From JBLNBQ01 sp050260095 (GTDB taxonomy: Bacteria > Bacillota > UBA5301 > DYFA01): a stretch of 20,927 nucleotides of DNA. The stretch lies in NCBI GenBank assembly GCA_050260095.1, contig JBLNBQ010000074.1, positions 1-20,927 of the forward strand. The letters are read 5' to 3'. The notes below the pieces were generated by a model, which was not told where the DNA came from, did no database searches, and worked only from the letters and a program-made list of their open reading frames with translations. The translations under genes were made by a program, and so were the position numbers. Shown piece by piece: positions 13,457 through 20,235 of the stretch; position 1 is the stretch's first letter; each line of letters starts with the position of its first letter.

Positions 13457-13551
13457 GCTTGTCCCCTCCTTACCCCGGAAATTCTGTCCAGGTGAGGCGC
13501 AAACCTTCCTCTAGCCGGAAAGCCGAGAGGGAGTGGTCGGAACGGGACCGG

Positions 13552-14208
13552 CTACGCCTCCGGGGTGCAGCCCGGGCGTAGGATCACGATGGGGGTCTGC
13601 TGGTCGTCGTTCCCGCCGGGGTTGTCGCGCAAGAGCCGCTGGACGAGCTCCCGGTCGAGCCCCGCGCTGGCGCCGAGGATGTCGACGCAGCCGAGGTCGT
13701 TCACGTCCACGATCGCCACGCCCACCCCGAGCGCCTCCTGCAGCTCCTGGGCCATCTTGGCAGGATTCTTCGGCCCCAGGACTATGCAATCGTCGAAGGG
13801 CGGAAGAGTGCCGGCGATGTCGTCGATCAGCTTCAGTTCCGGCCCTGCGACGCGGTAGAAGTCGCCCCGCCTGCCCACCAGGCGTCCCAAGGCGGCGGCC
13901 GCCGCGCCCAGCAGGATGCGCAGCGCGCCGACCTCATTGATGGCGAGTTGCATCGCGGCCGGGGTGGCCAGGCTGCCGTGTTTGGCGGGGAAGCGGCACA
14001 TGAAGCGGGCGAGCAGGCCGGCCTTGACCTGGTCGGCCCGGATGGCCCGCCCCTGCATGATGGCGACCACGCTCTCCGACAGGGCGATGATGTCGCCCGG
14101 GCGGATGATCCGCCCGCAGTACTCCCTGACCACCTGCACCAGGTCATCCTGGCTGGTCAGGATGCGGGTGCGGATCGGGATGCGAGTGGCGCGGAGGCTG
14201 TCGCTCAA
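13552..14208 (-). CDS. CofE-like (F420-0:gamma-glutamyl ligase-related) protein
   Basis: The 218-residue product resembles the catalytic domain of CofE, which adds glutamate to the deazaflavin cofactor F420. Supporting segments are RTRILTSQDDLVQVV near the start, GDIIALSESVVAIMQGR (about residues 38-54) and a late VGVAIVDVNDLGCVDILGAS. No other F420 genes (cofC, cofD, cofG/H) are in view, and stand-alone relatives occur in bacteria without known F420 use, so the ligase activity is uncertain. TTG 14208 is preferred because GGAGGG lies 6 nt before it; the ATG 14214 two codons upstream has only GGTGG at 4 nt. It diverges from the arginine decarboxylase gene by about 100 bp, suggesting shared control. 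Confidence 0.68.
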   Translation of the reverse strand: MSDSLRATRIPIRTRILTSQDDLVQVVREYCGRIIRPGDIIALSESVVAIMQGRAIRADQVKAGLLARFMCRFPAKHGSLATPAAMQLAINEVGALRILLGAAAAALGRLVGRRGDFYRVAGPELKLIDDIAGTLPPFDDCIVLGPKNPAKMAQELQEALGVGVAIVDVNDLGCVDILGASAGLDRELVQRLLRDNPGGNDDQQTPIVILRPGCTPEA

Positions 14209-14307
14209 GCTCATCCCTCCACCGAAAATTCGATATGGGCCTCTCCGCGGCCGGGACCTAATCCCAGCCTCGCGAATAGCATGGTGGGCGAAAGGAGGCT
14301 CTGCTCC

Positions 14308-14769
14308 ATGCTTCCCACTCCCACCTGCTACTCCCTCGTTTCCGGGGCGGCCGAGGGGCTCACCCCGCTCACGGCGTTCGACCGGGCGCTCCTGGAGGCA
14401 GGGATCGGCAATCTCAATCTATTGAAGGTTTCGAGCATTCTTCCCCCTCGCGCCAAGTTTTCCGCCCGTCTTGTGATCCCGCCCGGCTCCCTGGTGCCCA
14501 CCGCGTACGCCTCGATCACGTCGACCACGCCCGGGGAGCTGATCGCGGCCGCCGTCGCGGTCGGGCACAGCGCCGACACTCACGGGGTCATCATGGAGAC
14601 CAGCGGTCACTACACCAAAGAGGAGATCGAGGAGCGCATCGCCGGGATGGTGCGGGAGGCCTTCGCCGCCCGCAACCGGCCCTTGGTGAAGCTGGAGATC
14701 ATCTCCGCCGTGCACCGCACCGAGACCGTGGGCTGCGCTCTGGCGGCCGTGCCGCTCTGGTACGAGTGA
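14308..14769 (+). CDS. pdaD: Pyruvoyl-dependent arginine decarboxylase
   Basis: This enzyme makes agmatine and CO2 from arginine, the entry to agmatine-derived polyamines. It is made as a proenzyme that cuts itself between two serines, leaving a pyruvoyl cofactor. Here the cleavage site is NLLKVSSILPP, with S42 and S43. Other family segments are FSARLVIPPGSLVPTAYASI, VGHSADTHGVIMETSG with the likely catalytic glutamate, and EEIEERIAGMVREAFAAR. The 153-residue length is typical. ATG 14308 has GGAGG 9 nt upstream. It opens a plus-strand operon with a cell-wall amidase, a DUF2935 protein and a LysM protein, an unexpected set for polyamine synthesis; no agmatinase or speE is in the window. Confidence 0.93.
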   Translation: MLPTPTCYSLVSGAAEGLTPLTAFDRALLEAGIGNLNLLKVSSILPPRAKFSARLVIPPGSLVPTAYASITSTTPGELIAAAVAVGHSADTHGVIMETSGHYTKEEIEERIAGMVREAFAARNRPLVKLEIISAVHRTETVGCALAAVPLWYE

Positions 14770-14788
14770 CCAGCGAAGGAGGACTCGC

Positions 14789-15754
14789 ATGGCCGCGTTG
14801 ATCACCAACGTTTGGACCGGCTGGTTGGCCGATCGCCTGACCCGGCGGCATCAGGCCCGGGTGGTTATCGAGGGGTGCGGCCACTTGGCCGGCTACCTGC
14901 GGGCGACCGGGCCGCGGCGTCTCGCCCTGACGCTCCCCGGCGCAGCCCTCAACCTCCCTCCTTGCACCGTGCGCGTCTATGACGGCGTCGTCGAGGCGGT
15001 GACGCTCAGGGCCTCCGGGCAGGCAGTGGTGGCGGAGATTGCGACCACCGTGGTCCCGGAGGCGCGCCTGACCTTCCTTCCCGGAACGCCAGCCCGGGCC
15101 GTCGTGGACCTTGCCGCCGCCCCGTTGGTCCGCGGCCTTGCGGGCCGGGTTTTCGTGGTCGACGCCGGGCACGGCGGCATGGATCGGGGGGGCCTTGGCC
15201 CCATCGACCTCGAGGAGAAGAACGTGGTGCTCGACGTGGCGCTCCGGTTGGAGAACCTGCTCGAGCAACACGGGAGCGTGCCGGTCATGACCCGGCGCCG
15301 GGACGTCACGACGACGCCGGCCGACCGGGCAGCGGCGGTCGCGGCCGCCCAGCCCGAGGCAGTGCTCAGCCTGCACACCCATGCGTCGGCCGACCGGAGA
15401 GTCAAGGGGGCAGCGACCTACGCACACGGCCGCAAGGCTCTGCCGCTGGCCGAAGCGATCCAGGATCAACTCCGCCGCAAGCTGGAACTGGCTGACCGGG
15501 GCGTGCACCTGGCCGGCGGGCCGCCCTTCTCTCCGGGCGCACACAGCGACGCCGCCACCGAGGCCACGGCAGACGATGGTCCACCGGCCGTGACGATCGA
15601 GACCGTGGCGATCTCGAACCCGGTGGAAGAGGGCTGGCTGAGAAGCCACGTCTATCGTCAGCGGCTGGCGCAGGCGATTATGAACGGCCTCGCGGTCTAT
15701 CTCGGCGTGGCCGTTCCCTCACACGCCCGAGAGGAGGAGACTCGATATGCTTGA
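14789..15754 (+). CDS. AMIN plus Amidase_3 N-acetylmuramoyl-L-alanine amidase
   Basis: The 321-residue protein cuts the amide bond between muramic acid and the stem peptide of peptidoglycan. Residues 24-112 look like an AMIN targeting domain (VVIEGCGHL ... RRLALTLPGA ... VRVYDGVVEAVTL). The Amidase_3 domain (about 120-306) has zinc ligands H128 (VVDAGHGG), E142/E143 (LEEKN) and H196 (SLHTHAS), and the catalytic E271 in TIETVAISNPVEE. There is no signal peptide or membrane helix, as in the sporulation autolysins CwlC/CwlH, suggesting release by the mother cell. ATG 14789 has GGAGG at about 7 nt. It follows pdaD by 19 bp and overlaps the DUF2935 gene by 8 bp. Confidence 0.9.
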   Translation: MAALITNVWTGWLADRLTRRHQARVVIEGCGHLAGYLRATGPRRLALTLPGAALNLPPCTVRVYDGVVEAVTLRASGQAVVAEIATTVVPEARLTFLPGTPARAVVDLAAAPLVRGLAGRVFVVDAGHGGMDRGGLGPIDLEEKNVVLDVALRLENLLEQHGSVPVMTRRRDVTTTPADRAAAVAAAQPEAVLSLHTHASADRRVKGAATYAHGRKALPLAEAIQDQLRRKLELADRGVHLAGGPPFSPGAHSDAATEATADDGPPAVTIETVAISNPVEEGWLRSHVYRQRLAQAIMNGLAVYLGVAVPSHAREEETRYA

Positions 15755-16727
15755 AGCGGAACGCGAGCGCAGGACCGGGGGTCCGTGGCTCCGGGCGGTT
15801 CTGGAGGAGATGCGCTTCTTTGACCACATCATGGCCGACCACGGCCGGCTACTCCGGGGCAGCCTCGACCTGGGGGAAGACGCGCTCATCCGCCAGGCGG
15901 ATCACTTTGCCGGGGTGTTCACCAGCCTTGCGGAGCGGTCGCAGGCCATGGATCCGGCCGATGAAATGGGCATCCGGGCGCTGGTGAACGAGACCATCCC
16001 GCATCTCATGGACCTCGACACGTACAAGCTCGACCTCGAACGCGAGCTTACCCGGTGCACCGTGCACGCCATCATCGGGGCCGAGGTGCTGGCCCACATC
16101 CACCGCGAGCTTCTCTTCTATCTCGGCTTCCTCCGCCGCACGCTGGACCAGCCGACCCCGCTCCGCCGGGAGCTGGACCTCCCCGACGGCGACACGCGGA
16201 TGCTCGCGGTGCCCCGCCGCCTGATCGGGCGGACGCCGGACAGTCTCGACGCTATCGCCCTGGAGTATGGCCTGTTCTGGTTGCACGCGCACGCCGAGCA
16301 CGCGATGGTCCTGGCCCAGCACACCAGGCCCGCCGGGCAGCGGCGGCTTCACGACGCGCTCGAGGCCTGGCAGCGAGACTTGGCCGCGCTGGAGCGCGAC
16401 GGCATGCATCTATTCACCCGGATGCGCGACGAGGAACGTCCGGGCCGGCGCCTGCATAGCCGCGTCGCCCACTGGGCGGCGGAGAGCCTGGCGGCGATGG
16501 TCAAGTGGCGCAACTACCTGGCCTCGCTCGTCGATGAGCTGCGGCGTTGCGCGATCCCGTCGGGACAGACGAACTTCTGGCCCGCCCTGGCCCATCACAT
16601 GCGGATGGAGGCGGACTACCTCGTCGAAGCCCTGCGGCAGGTGCTCTCGGCCGCGGAGGAACGCGGGCGGCGCGACGGGCGGATGGAGTTCTCAAGGGAA
16701 ATGGAAAGGGAGGATTGGAGGTCATGA
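15747..16727 (+). CDS. Double DUF2935 protein (ferritin-like helical, metal-binding)
   Basis: The 326-residue all-helical protein contains two DUF2935 units (about residues 16-132 and 175-302). DUF2935 forms a four-helix bundle likened to ferritin-like proteins, and its function is not known. Each unit starts with a His/Glu-rich helix: EMRFFDHIMADH (21-32) and FWLHAHAEHAMVLAQH (177-192). Matching late helices are AHIHRELLFYLGFLRR (116-131) and HHMRMEADYLVEALR (283-297). Glutamates and histidines at these sites could hold a di-metal centre. ATG 15747 has GGAGGAG and overlaps the amidase end by 8 nt; its own stop overlaps the LysM start (ATGA). Tight coupling suggests a common process with the wall hydrolase and LysM protein. 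Confidence 0.85.
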   Translation: MLEAERERRTGGPWLRAVLEEMRFFDHIMADHGRLLRGSLDLGEDALIRQADHFAGVFTSLAERSQAMDPADEMGIRALVNETIPHLMDLDTYKLDLERELTRCTVHAIIGAEVLAHIHRELLFYLGFLRRTLDQPTPLRRELDLPDGDTRMLAVPRRLIGRTPDSLDAIALEYGLFWLHAHAEHAMVLAQHTRPAGQRRLHDALEAWQRDLAALERDGMHLFTRMRDEERPGRRLHSRVAHWAAESLAAMVKWRNYLASLVDELRRCAIPSGQTNFWPALAHHMRMEADYLVEALRQVLSAAEERGRRDGRMEFSREMEREDWRS

Positions 16728-17509
16728 GCGCCCTGCCAACCCCTCCGGCCTGCGCCGGGGGTCAACTCTACACAGTGGTGCGCGGTGATACCCTGTTTTC
16801 GCTGAGCAAACGTTTTGGAACGACGGTGGACGCGATCCGCACCGCGAATCCCCAGCTCACCAACCCGAACGTGCTGGTCATCGGCCAGCAGCTCTGCATC
16901 CCCGCTGCCCCAGCCCCAGAGCCGGGGCCGAGCCCCAGCCCGTTCCCCCTGCCGCCGGCTTGCCCGGAGGGGATCCTGCACGTGGTGAAGCCAGGCGACA
17001 CCATCTTCGGCTTGGCCAACTTCTACGGGATACTCGCCTCCCGGATCATCGCCGCCAACCCCCAGGTGCCCGACCCGAACGTCCTCTCGCCCGGGCAGAC
17101 GCTATGCATCCCGACGCCCGCCATAGGCGCGCCCTCCACACCGCCGCCGCCGCCCGCCTGCGTGGGTGGAACGCTGGTCACGGTGCAGCCCGGGGAGTCC
17201 ATGGGGGTCATCGCCAATCGCTATGGCGTTGGGCTGCAGGCGTTGATCGCCGCGAACCCCCAGGTGCCTGACCCGCGGTTCATCCTGCCCGGACAGCAAC
17301 TCTGCGTGCCCGGGGTGACGCCGGGACCGGCGCCGGGCTGTCCTGGGGGAATCGTCCACGTGGTGGCGCCCGGGGAAACGCTGTTCGCCATCGCCGGAGG
17401 CAGCAAGCTGACGGTGCAGCAGTTGCTCGCGGCGAACCCGCAGATCACCGACCCCAACGTGCTGACGGTCGGCCAGACCATCTGCATCCCGCCACCCACT
17501 CGGAGCTAA
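16724..17509 (+). CDS. Tetra-LysM protein with cysteine-bracketed modules
   Basis: The 261-residue protein is nearly all LysM: four modules at about residues 15-60, 84-130, 151-196 and 210-256, each with VxxGDTxF-like starts and ANPQ ... PGQxLCIP ends, joined by Pro-rich linkers. Each module is bracketed by cysteines at exactly 48 residues: C10/C58, C80/C128, C146/C194 and C206/C254. There are no other cysteines. The pairs could form one disulfide or cross-link per module. There is no signal peptide, which argues for mother-cell deposition on the spore, with the coat or cortex GlcNAc polymers as likely ligand. ATG 16724 overlaps the DUF2935 stop, with GGAGG 4 nt upstream. The TAA stop interlocks with the glycosyltransferase TAG. 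Confidence 0.92.
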   Translation: MSALPTPPACAGGQLYTVVRGDTLFSLSKRFGTTVDAIRTANPQLTNPNVLVIGQQLCIPAAPAPEPGPSPSPFPLPPACPEGILHVVKPGDTIFGLANFYGILASRIIAANPQVPDPNVLSPGQTLCIPTPAIGAPSTPPPPPACVGGTLVTVQPGESMGVIANRYGVGLQALIAANPQVPDPRFILPGQQLCVPGVTPGPAPGCPGGIVHVVAPGETLFAIAGGSKLTVQQLLAANPQITDPNVLTVGQTICIPPPTRS

Positions 17510-18420
17510 CGTACAGGGGCGTCTTCCGGGCGCCAGCGGGGCAACTTCCCGGAGCGGGCGAGGGCGAGCATCCTCGCCCGCCCGGCTATCAGGTGTTTGA
17601 TCGCGTCCTCCCGCCTGGCGCGCTCGACCGGGTCGCTTATCTCCCGCAGTTCGGCGGTGAGCCGCCCGACGGTCTGCCGGATCTCCAACAACAGGGCCCA
17701 CATCGCCAACCGGGCGACGACGGGTCCGTAGAACTTGTGAAAGTAATACAGGTTGCTAGGGTAGAGTTCCGCCACGATCGGCCCGTAGTTCTGCTTCTTC
17801 CCGGCGCTGCCGTGATGCCAGACCGCCACCTGCGGCAGATAGCGGAAGTCCAGCCCTAGGCGGGTGGCCCGTTCCGACCAGTCCAGGTCTTCATTGTGGA
17901 AGTAATAGGCCTCGTCGAACAAGCCGACCCGGGCGAACGCTTCCTGCCGGGCCATGAGGAAGCAGGTGCTCACGAAGGTGGCCCGGAACTCCCGGTCCCA
18001 CTGGGGTCTGCGCCACTGCTTGATCTGCACCCGCATGTATTGGGGCGTTCCATCCGGGTTGAGCAGGCGGCCGAGCACGCCGTACACCGTGGGATGCGCC
18101 TCGAGGTACTCCAGCATGGGGGGAATGGTGCCGGGCCGCAGCTCGATGTCGCTGTTGAGCATCATCACGTATTCGGCGCCGGCGGCGGCCCGCACGCCCT
18201 GGTTGTAGGCGCTGGCCGGCCCCCGGTTCTGCTCGTTGGCGATCAGTTCGACCTCGGGGTAACGCTCGCGGAAGAGTTCGACGGTGCCGTCTTTGGACGC
18301 GTTGTCCACCACGATGATGCGAAAAGCGACCCCTGGGGGCACATCGGCCTTGACCGACTCTACGCACCGGCGGACCAGGTCCCTGGTGCGGTAGGTCACG
18401 ATGACGACGGCGAGCTTCAC
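17506..18420 (-). CDS. Family 2 glycosyltransferase
   Basis: The 304-residue protein is a GT-A fold family 2 transferase, probably adding a sugar (rhamnosyltransferase-like relatives are common) to a surface glycan or protein. The nucleotide-binding start is LAVVIVTYRTRDLVRRCVES, followed by VVDNASKDGT, the metal-binding NSD variant of the DXD motif in MMLNSDIELRPG, and the catalytic ED in FHNEDLDWSERATRLG. The C-terminus has a helical, possibly membrane-associated part (YFHKFYGPVVARLAMWALLL). Start GTG 18420 has GGGAG about 10 nt away. It lies after the 36-residue gene in the minus direction, and its stop overlaps the LysM gene. Donor and acceptor are unknown. Confidence 0.9.
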   Translation of the reverse strand: MKLAVVIVTYRTRDLVRRCVESVKADVPPGVAFRIIVVDNASKDGTVELFRERYPEVELIANEQNRGPASAYNQGVRAAAGAEYVMMLNSDIELRPGTIPPMLEYLEAHPTVYGVLGRLLNPDGTPQYMRVQIKQWRRPQWDREFRATFVSTCFLMARQEAFARVGLFDEAYYFHNEDLDWSERATRLGLDFRYLPQVAVWHHGSAGKKQNYGPIVAELYPSNLYYFHKFYGPVVARLAMWALLLEIRQTVGRLTAELREISDPVERARREDAIKHLIAGRARMLALARSGKLPRWRPEDAPVR

Positions 18421-18458
18421 CGTGCGGTCACTCCCTTTCCGTGGCCATCATCGACGAC

Positions 18459-18484
18459 GGGCTGGCCCCCGCAGGGACCAGCCC
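18459..18484 (-). repeat. Inverted repeat upstream of the glycosyltransferase
   Basis: GGGCTGG (18459-18465) and CCAGCCC (18478-18484) form a 7-bp stem with a 12-base loop in the 127-bp gap between the 36-residue gene and the glycosyltransferase. There is no T-run after it on the minus strand. It could be an attenuator-like or processing hairpin that lowers read-through. Confidence 0.4.
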
Positions 18485-18547
18485 GCTCTGGCACGACTCT
18501 CTTTCAGGCAGGACCGGCCACCCTCGCTTCCGGCCCCTCCCCGGGGT

Positions 18548-18658
18548 TCACTTCGCGGCCCGACCGGCGCCGAAGAGTGCGACCACGCCGTACAGCACAG
18601 CCAGAAGACTCAGGACGCTGACGACCAGGGCCCCCAGGTTGACCAGTGGTGTAAACAT
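18548..18658 (-). CDS. Single-span membrane microprotein, 36 residues
   Basis: This short gene begins at ATG 18658 with a GGGAGGGAG site about 9-10 nt upstream. The product is almost entirely one hydrophobic helix (VNLGALVVSVLSLLAVLYGVV, residues 6-26), then ALFGAGRAAK with a positive cytoplasmic end. It lies 74 bp downstream of the histidine kinase on the same strand, so it may be co-transcribed with the two-component system. Small single-span peptides next to sensor kinases can tune them (as MgrB does for PhoQ), but a similar role here is only a hypothesis. The ribosome-binding site and clean hydrophobic helix support a real gene; no family is recognised. Confidence 0.55.
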   Translation of the reverse strand: MFTPLVNLGALVVSVLSLLAVLYGVVALFGAGRAAK

Positions 18659-18732
18659 GCTGCCGCTCCCTCCCAATGTGATCCTCACCGTATATTTCTG
18701 GAGGATTCCCGAAAACCCTCCCGACCTGAGCC

Positions 18733-20235
18733 CTAAGCCGGGGCGAGCGGGAACCGGAGCGTGAAAGTCGTGCCCTCGCCCAGCCGGCTGGCGACCAGGA
18801 CCTCGCCCCCGTGGGCCTCGGTGACCTCTCTCACGATGGCCAGGCCGATCCCGGTCCCCTCCGCCGCGCTCTCCCGCGCCTTTTCGCCGCGGAAGAACCG
18901 CTCGAAGATGAGCGGCAACTCCGCCTCCGGGATGCCCTGTCCTGTGTCGGACACCTTGAGGACTGCTAAGGCCTCCTCCCGGGCGAGCGACATGGCGACC
19001 GCGCCCCCGCGAGGCGTGTAGCGGAGGGCGTTGGCGAGCAGATTGCCCACCGCCCGCCCCAGGGCGTCGGCGTCGCCCACCACGGGCAAGGGCTCGGCCG
19101 GCAGGTTCACCGTGAACGCCAAACCGGCCCCCGCGAACTGGCTGCGCCATCCCCCAGCGGCCGCGTCGGCCACCTCACGCAGGTCAAGCCGCTCCCGGGC
19201 CAACTGCAGCTGGCCGCTTTCCGCCACCGACAGGTCGCGGAGATCGCCGATGAGGCGCCCCAGGCGCTCGAGCTCATGGGAGAGCTGGCTCAGGTTCGTC
19301 TCGTCGGGCGCCAGCACTCCATCCTGAAACGCCTCCACTAGGTTGCGGGCGGCCGCCACCGGCGTACGCAACTCGTGCGCCACGTCGGCGGTCAACTGCC
19401 GGCGCATCTTTTCGAGCTGCTCGAGGCGCTCCGCCATGAGGTTGAAGCTGTGGCCGAGTTCCGCCACCTCGGCGGCGACCCGGCCCTGGCCGCCGGTGAG
19501 CTCAACCCGGGCGTCGAGCTGACCGGCGGCGAACCGGCGAGCCGCAGCCCGCAGGGCGAGCAGAGGCTGCGTCAAGCGGGACGCCAACCAGGTGCCGCTA
19601 GCCCACCCGATCACCGCCGCCGCCAGAGCCGCGAGCAGCGCCGCCAGCAGGACCATGCGCCGGAAGTTGCTCTCCAGCTCGAGCAGCCCACTGGCGACGG
19701 GAAGCGCGAAGGTGACCGTGCCTACCCGGCGACCGCTGGCCACCAGCGGATAGACAGCCTCCCGCCGCGTCATGCGGAGCGGCTGGCGCCAGAGCCTGGG
19801 CGACTCCATCACGTCGCGGCCCGGGTCAGGTCCGATGGGTCCCGGTGGCCCGCCCTGGCTCATCCTGCCCATCCCCAGCCCCATGCCCATGCCGGGACCG
19901 CGCCCGCCGTGCCGCATCCCCGCGTAGCGCCAGCTCTCCAGTACGATGAGGCCTTCTGTGTCGCGCACGACGAAATCGGCGCCGGCCAGCATACCGACAA
20001 AGCCGAGATCCTCGCGAAAAGCCTCCCAACTGCCGTATATCGTGTAACCCCGCTCGAGGGCGATGATGATGCGCTGATGGCCGCGGATCAGCGAGGTTCG
20101 AAGGTACTGGGCGAAGAGGACCGAACCCGCCGCGAGGATGCAGACGGTGGTCAACGTGACGACCAAGACGGCGACCAGCAGGAAAGAGAGGCTCAAGCGC
20201 TGCCGCAGCCCGGTGGCGGTCTCCGGCCTGGTCAT
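18733..20235 (-). CDS. Sensor histidine kinase with Met/Gly-rich sensor loop
   Basis: The 500-residue membrane kinase has TM1 (about 14-40), an outside sensor domain (about 41-192), TM2 (about 193-215), HAMP (about 216-270), a HisKA helix with the phosphorylated H287 in VAHELRTP, and an ATPase domain with N402, the DTGQGIPE G1 box (430-437) and GTGIGLAI G2 box. All catalytic boxes are intact. The sensor domain carries an unusual Met/Gly-rich segment at 105-126 (M107, H109, M116, M118, M122, M125). The signal is unknown; a thioether-binding metal such as Cu(I) is one possibility. ATG 20235 overlaps the regulator stop by 4 nt, so the pair is co-translated. Confidence 0.95.
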   Translation of the reverse strand: MTRPETATGLRQRLSLSFLLVAVLVVTLTTVCILAAGSVLFAQYLRTSLIRGHQRIIIALERGYTIYGSWEAFREDLGFVGMLAGADFVVRDTEGLIVLESWRYAGMRHGGRGPGMGMGLGMGRMSQGGPPGPIGPDPGRDVMESPRLWRQPLRMTRREAVYPLVASGRRVGTVTFALPVASGLLELESNFRRMVLLAALLAALAAAVIGWASGTWLASRLTQPLLALRAAARRFAAGQLDARVELTGGQGRVAAEVAELGHSFNLMAERLEQLEKMRRQLTADVAHELRTPVAAARNLVEAFQDGVLAPDETNLSQLSHELERLGRLIGDLRDLSVAESGQLQLARERLDLREVADAAAGGWRSQFAGAGLAFTVNLPAEPLPVVGDADALGRAVGNLLANALRYTPRGGAVAMSLAREEALAVLKVSDTGQGIPEAELPLIFERFFRGEKARESAAEGTGIGLAIVREVTEAHGGEVLVASRLGEGTTFTLRFPLAPA

